From the NCBI RefSeq assembly GCF_022539315.1, contig NC_066316.1:29017245-29081244 (forward strand): 64,000 nt of DNA, written 5' to 3'. The position numbers and the translations under genes are program-made. Position 1 is the stretch's first letter. Each line of letters opens with the position of its first letter. This stretch comes from Serinus canaria. Lineage: Eukaryota > Chordata > Aves > Passeriformes > Fringillidae. This document shows positions 62,201-64,000 of the stretch, in pieces. The notes beneath the pieces were generated by a model that was not told where the DNA came from, ran no database searches, and saw only the letters and a list, made by a program, of their open reading frames with translations.

Positions 62201-64000
62201 GCAGACCTTTGGCTGCACTGGACTCAGATTCAGACACACAGCTGGGAATATAATTCATTTTGCTCAACAGAACTAACTTCATTGGTAAAAACAAATTTAC
62301 ATTGATTGTCTCTGAACCTGCACACACACTTTCTCCAGCCCTCTGCCTAACAAAACAGAGAAGGAGATTTTTGACTTGCCAATAACCTCACAAACAAATT
62401 AGCTTGATTTTAATTCCATTACTCTGGCTAATCTCTTTTGGATTTCCTAGCATTTACACAGGAAATGGGTCATTCATAATAGATGGTGTGTACATTTAGC
62501 TTTTGTAATTCAAGGAATGTGTTAGGTGGTTTGTGGTGACATTTTTCTTAATAATGTGGGCAGCACTGGAATGTCTTTCTCCAGCTACTGGTCTCTTGGT
62601 GAATGCACACGTTATTTAGATTGAGAGCAAGAAACTCTCCCAGGTGGTTTTCAGGTAAAACAGAAAGTATCTGCAGGGAAGGTTAGAAATAAAATTGAGA
62701 TGTGCCTTTGCCTAGAACAGAATCCCAGATTGACAACGGGGTTTTATGGAATTACCTTTTAGCAATCTTCAGCTGCCTTCCTCCCCTCACCCCTTTCTTT
62801 CAGGTAGGAGGAAAAATGAAAATATAGGAAAATTAAAATATGGGAAGTCAGACCAGGAACAGGCAGGAGTTTTAGGCATGTCTCTAGCACTGATTCACCC
62901 TACAGCTTCATGCTAGTGCATATCCTCTCTGCTTCAGTGGGACAGGTCTCCTAGGCAATGTCAAATTAGCCCCACTTCTGATCCTGCACTCAAAACCAGA
63001 CACTGATACCATGACATAATCACTATACAAATCTAATCTAAGAGGCAGCTTCAGCTCAGAGTCTTAACATCTCATTGCTTTAGAAACAGGCTAAACTTTA
63101 CTTTCTTACACAGTCACATGATTCAATGTGTTGCAAAACAAGTGGGCTTTAGACATCTGAGATAGCCTCCTTCCTCTGTGTTTTTCTCACAGATCCACAA
63201 AGAAACTATGTGGATATGTAATATTTTGGCCATTGTGTAATTCTGAGCTCCTTCATGCCTTCACTTTGCCTCCGAATGCACTTGTCTCCCAAATTCACCG
63301 GGGAGATAAGAAGTACAACAGCCAGCATTTTTGATGTAGTAATTCACATGACTTGGCCAAGTTTTTCTCTCCTGGAAGTGGAGGACACCAACAAGTTCTC
63401 TGATGCTGCCTGCCTTCTGTCATTCCGACACCAGAGTTTTTCAGCTCTTCGTTGCCCATTCAGGAACTGATCTTCACACTGCACAGAAGGAATAATGGAC
63501 ACATGAAAATTCACTTGGGAAAGATGCACAGGTGTTTCATTTATTCTAGCAATGAAATAAAAACAGATCAGAGCCTTGAACTGAAAGTTGTGATAGATAA
63601 TGTGACAACAGGAAAGCCCTAAAACACAAATTGCATTTCCCATTTATCTATAAATTATTTTTGTACAAATTTTTTTTCTCTTTATCTGCAGAAAAAGTTT
63701 GAAAACTAGCTGAAGAAAAATGTGAGTAACAGAGAGGACTAAGCAAAGATAGCATCATTAAAATATAAAATTCTGTTAATAATTCCCTTCTGGTCTTAGG
63801 TGCCAAGAGACAGTACTTTCCAGGTCTGTGTGTTTCCCCAAATACACCATTAATAAGGTTTTCTAATTCCACTGCACAATCCTATAACTTATAAAACCAC
63901 TTAGATGTTTGTTACATACTTATATGCTTTGCCACACATATCTGTTGAGCAGGAAACAAATATATCACAAAGGCTCTTTGCTAAATTTCAAAGCCAAAAG

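Larger units (their letters stand above)
50565..64000. other. Intergenic, no gene recognised
   Basis: AT-rich sequence to the end of the window. It holds a CT-rich run at 51327-51367, an A22 run at 52160-52181, a T run at about 54648-54659, a 17-bp direct repeat at 56033-56049 and 56241-56257, and a local 32-bp-spaced repeat near 59482-59530. The open frames (the longest is 133 codons at 57330-57731) show no domain and no support from splice signals. No RNA gene was identified by eye. Confidence 0.55.

Noticed and set aside
1..64000. CRISPR arrays, bacterial operons, tRNA or rRNA genes
   Set aside because: No regularly spaced repeats, ribosome-binding-site-led gene runs, tRNA cloverleaf or rRNA signature was seen, and the sequence is clearly vertebrate nuclear DNA.

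Overview
The window looks like vertebrate, most likely avian, nuclear DNA. It is AT-rich with very sparse coding sequence. The exon boundary carries a splice acceptor. The only autonomous transposon remnant I recognise is the 3' end of a CR1 LINE, the dominant bird retrotransposon, and there is one solo LTR of a type I associate with bird endogenous retroviruses. A passerine or other neoavian bird is plausible, but the sequence alone does not fix the species.

Layout. Positions 1 to 9381 are the last part of a large intron. Positions 9382-10300 are the terminal coding exon of LRFN2 (SALM1) on the + strand. It encodes the end of the fibronectin type III domain, the single transmembrane helix, the whole cytoplasmic tail and the C-terminal PDZ ligand ESTV. 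The 3' UTR follows, with a first plausible poly(A) signal near 11142. The LRR/Ig exon must lie upstream of the window. From about 11.2 kb to 64 kb I see no convincing protein-coding gene, so this is a gene-poor 3' flank. It holds a solo LTR (26566-27448), a 5'-truncated CR1 (about 49745-50564), a GC-rich G-run segment (38560-38927) directly followed by a coding-like but broken stretch (38928-39663), several simple repeats, and a few palindromic or homeodomain-type motif clusters that could be regulatory.

The intron holds a pure TTTCA pentanucleotide repeat at its left edge, a 362-bp purine/pyrimidine tract that switches strand, a 37-bp tandem duplication, and a pair of about 85% identical roughly 95-bp segments 856 bp apart.

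I found no CRISPR array, tRNA, rRNA, operon or unmistakable new genetic system. The best leads are the paired intronic segments, the broken coding-like stretch near 39 kb, the motif cluster at 18.2 kb and the intronic TTTCA repeat. Most open reading frames in this window are chance, repeat-derived or low-complexity frames and are not annotated as genes.
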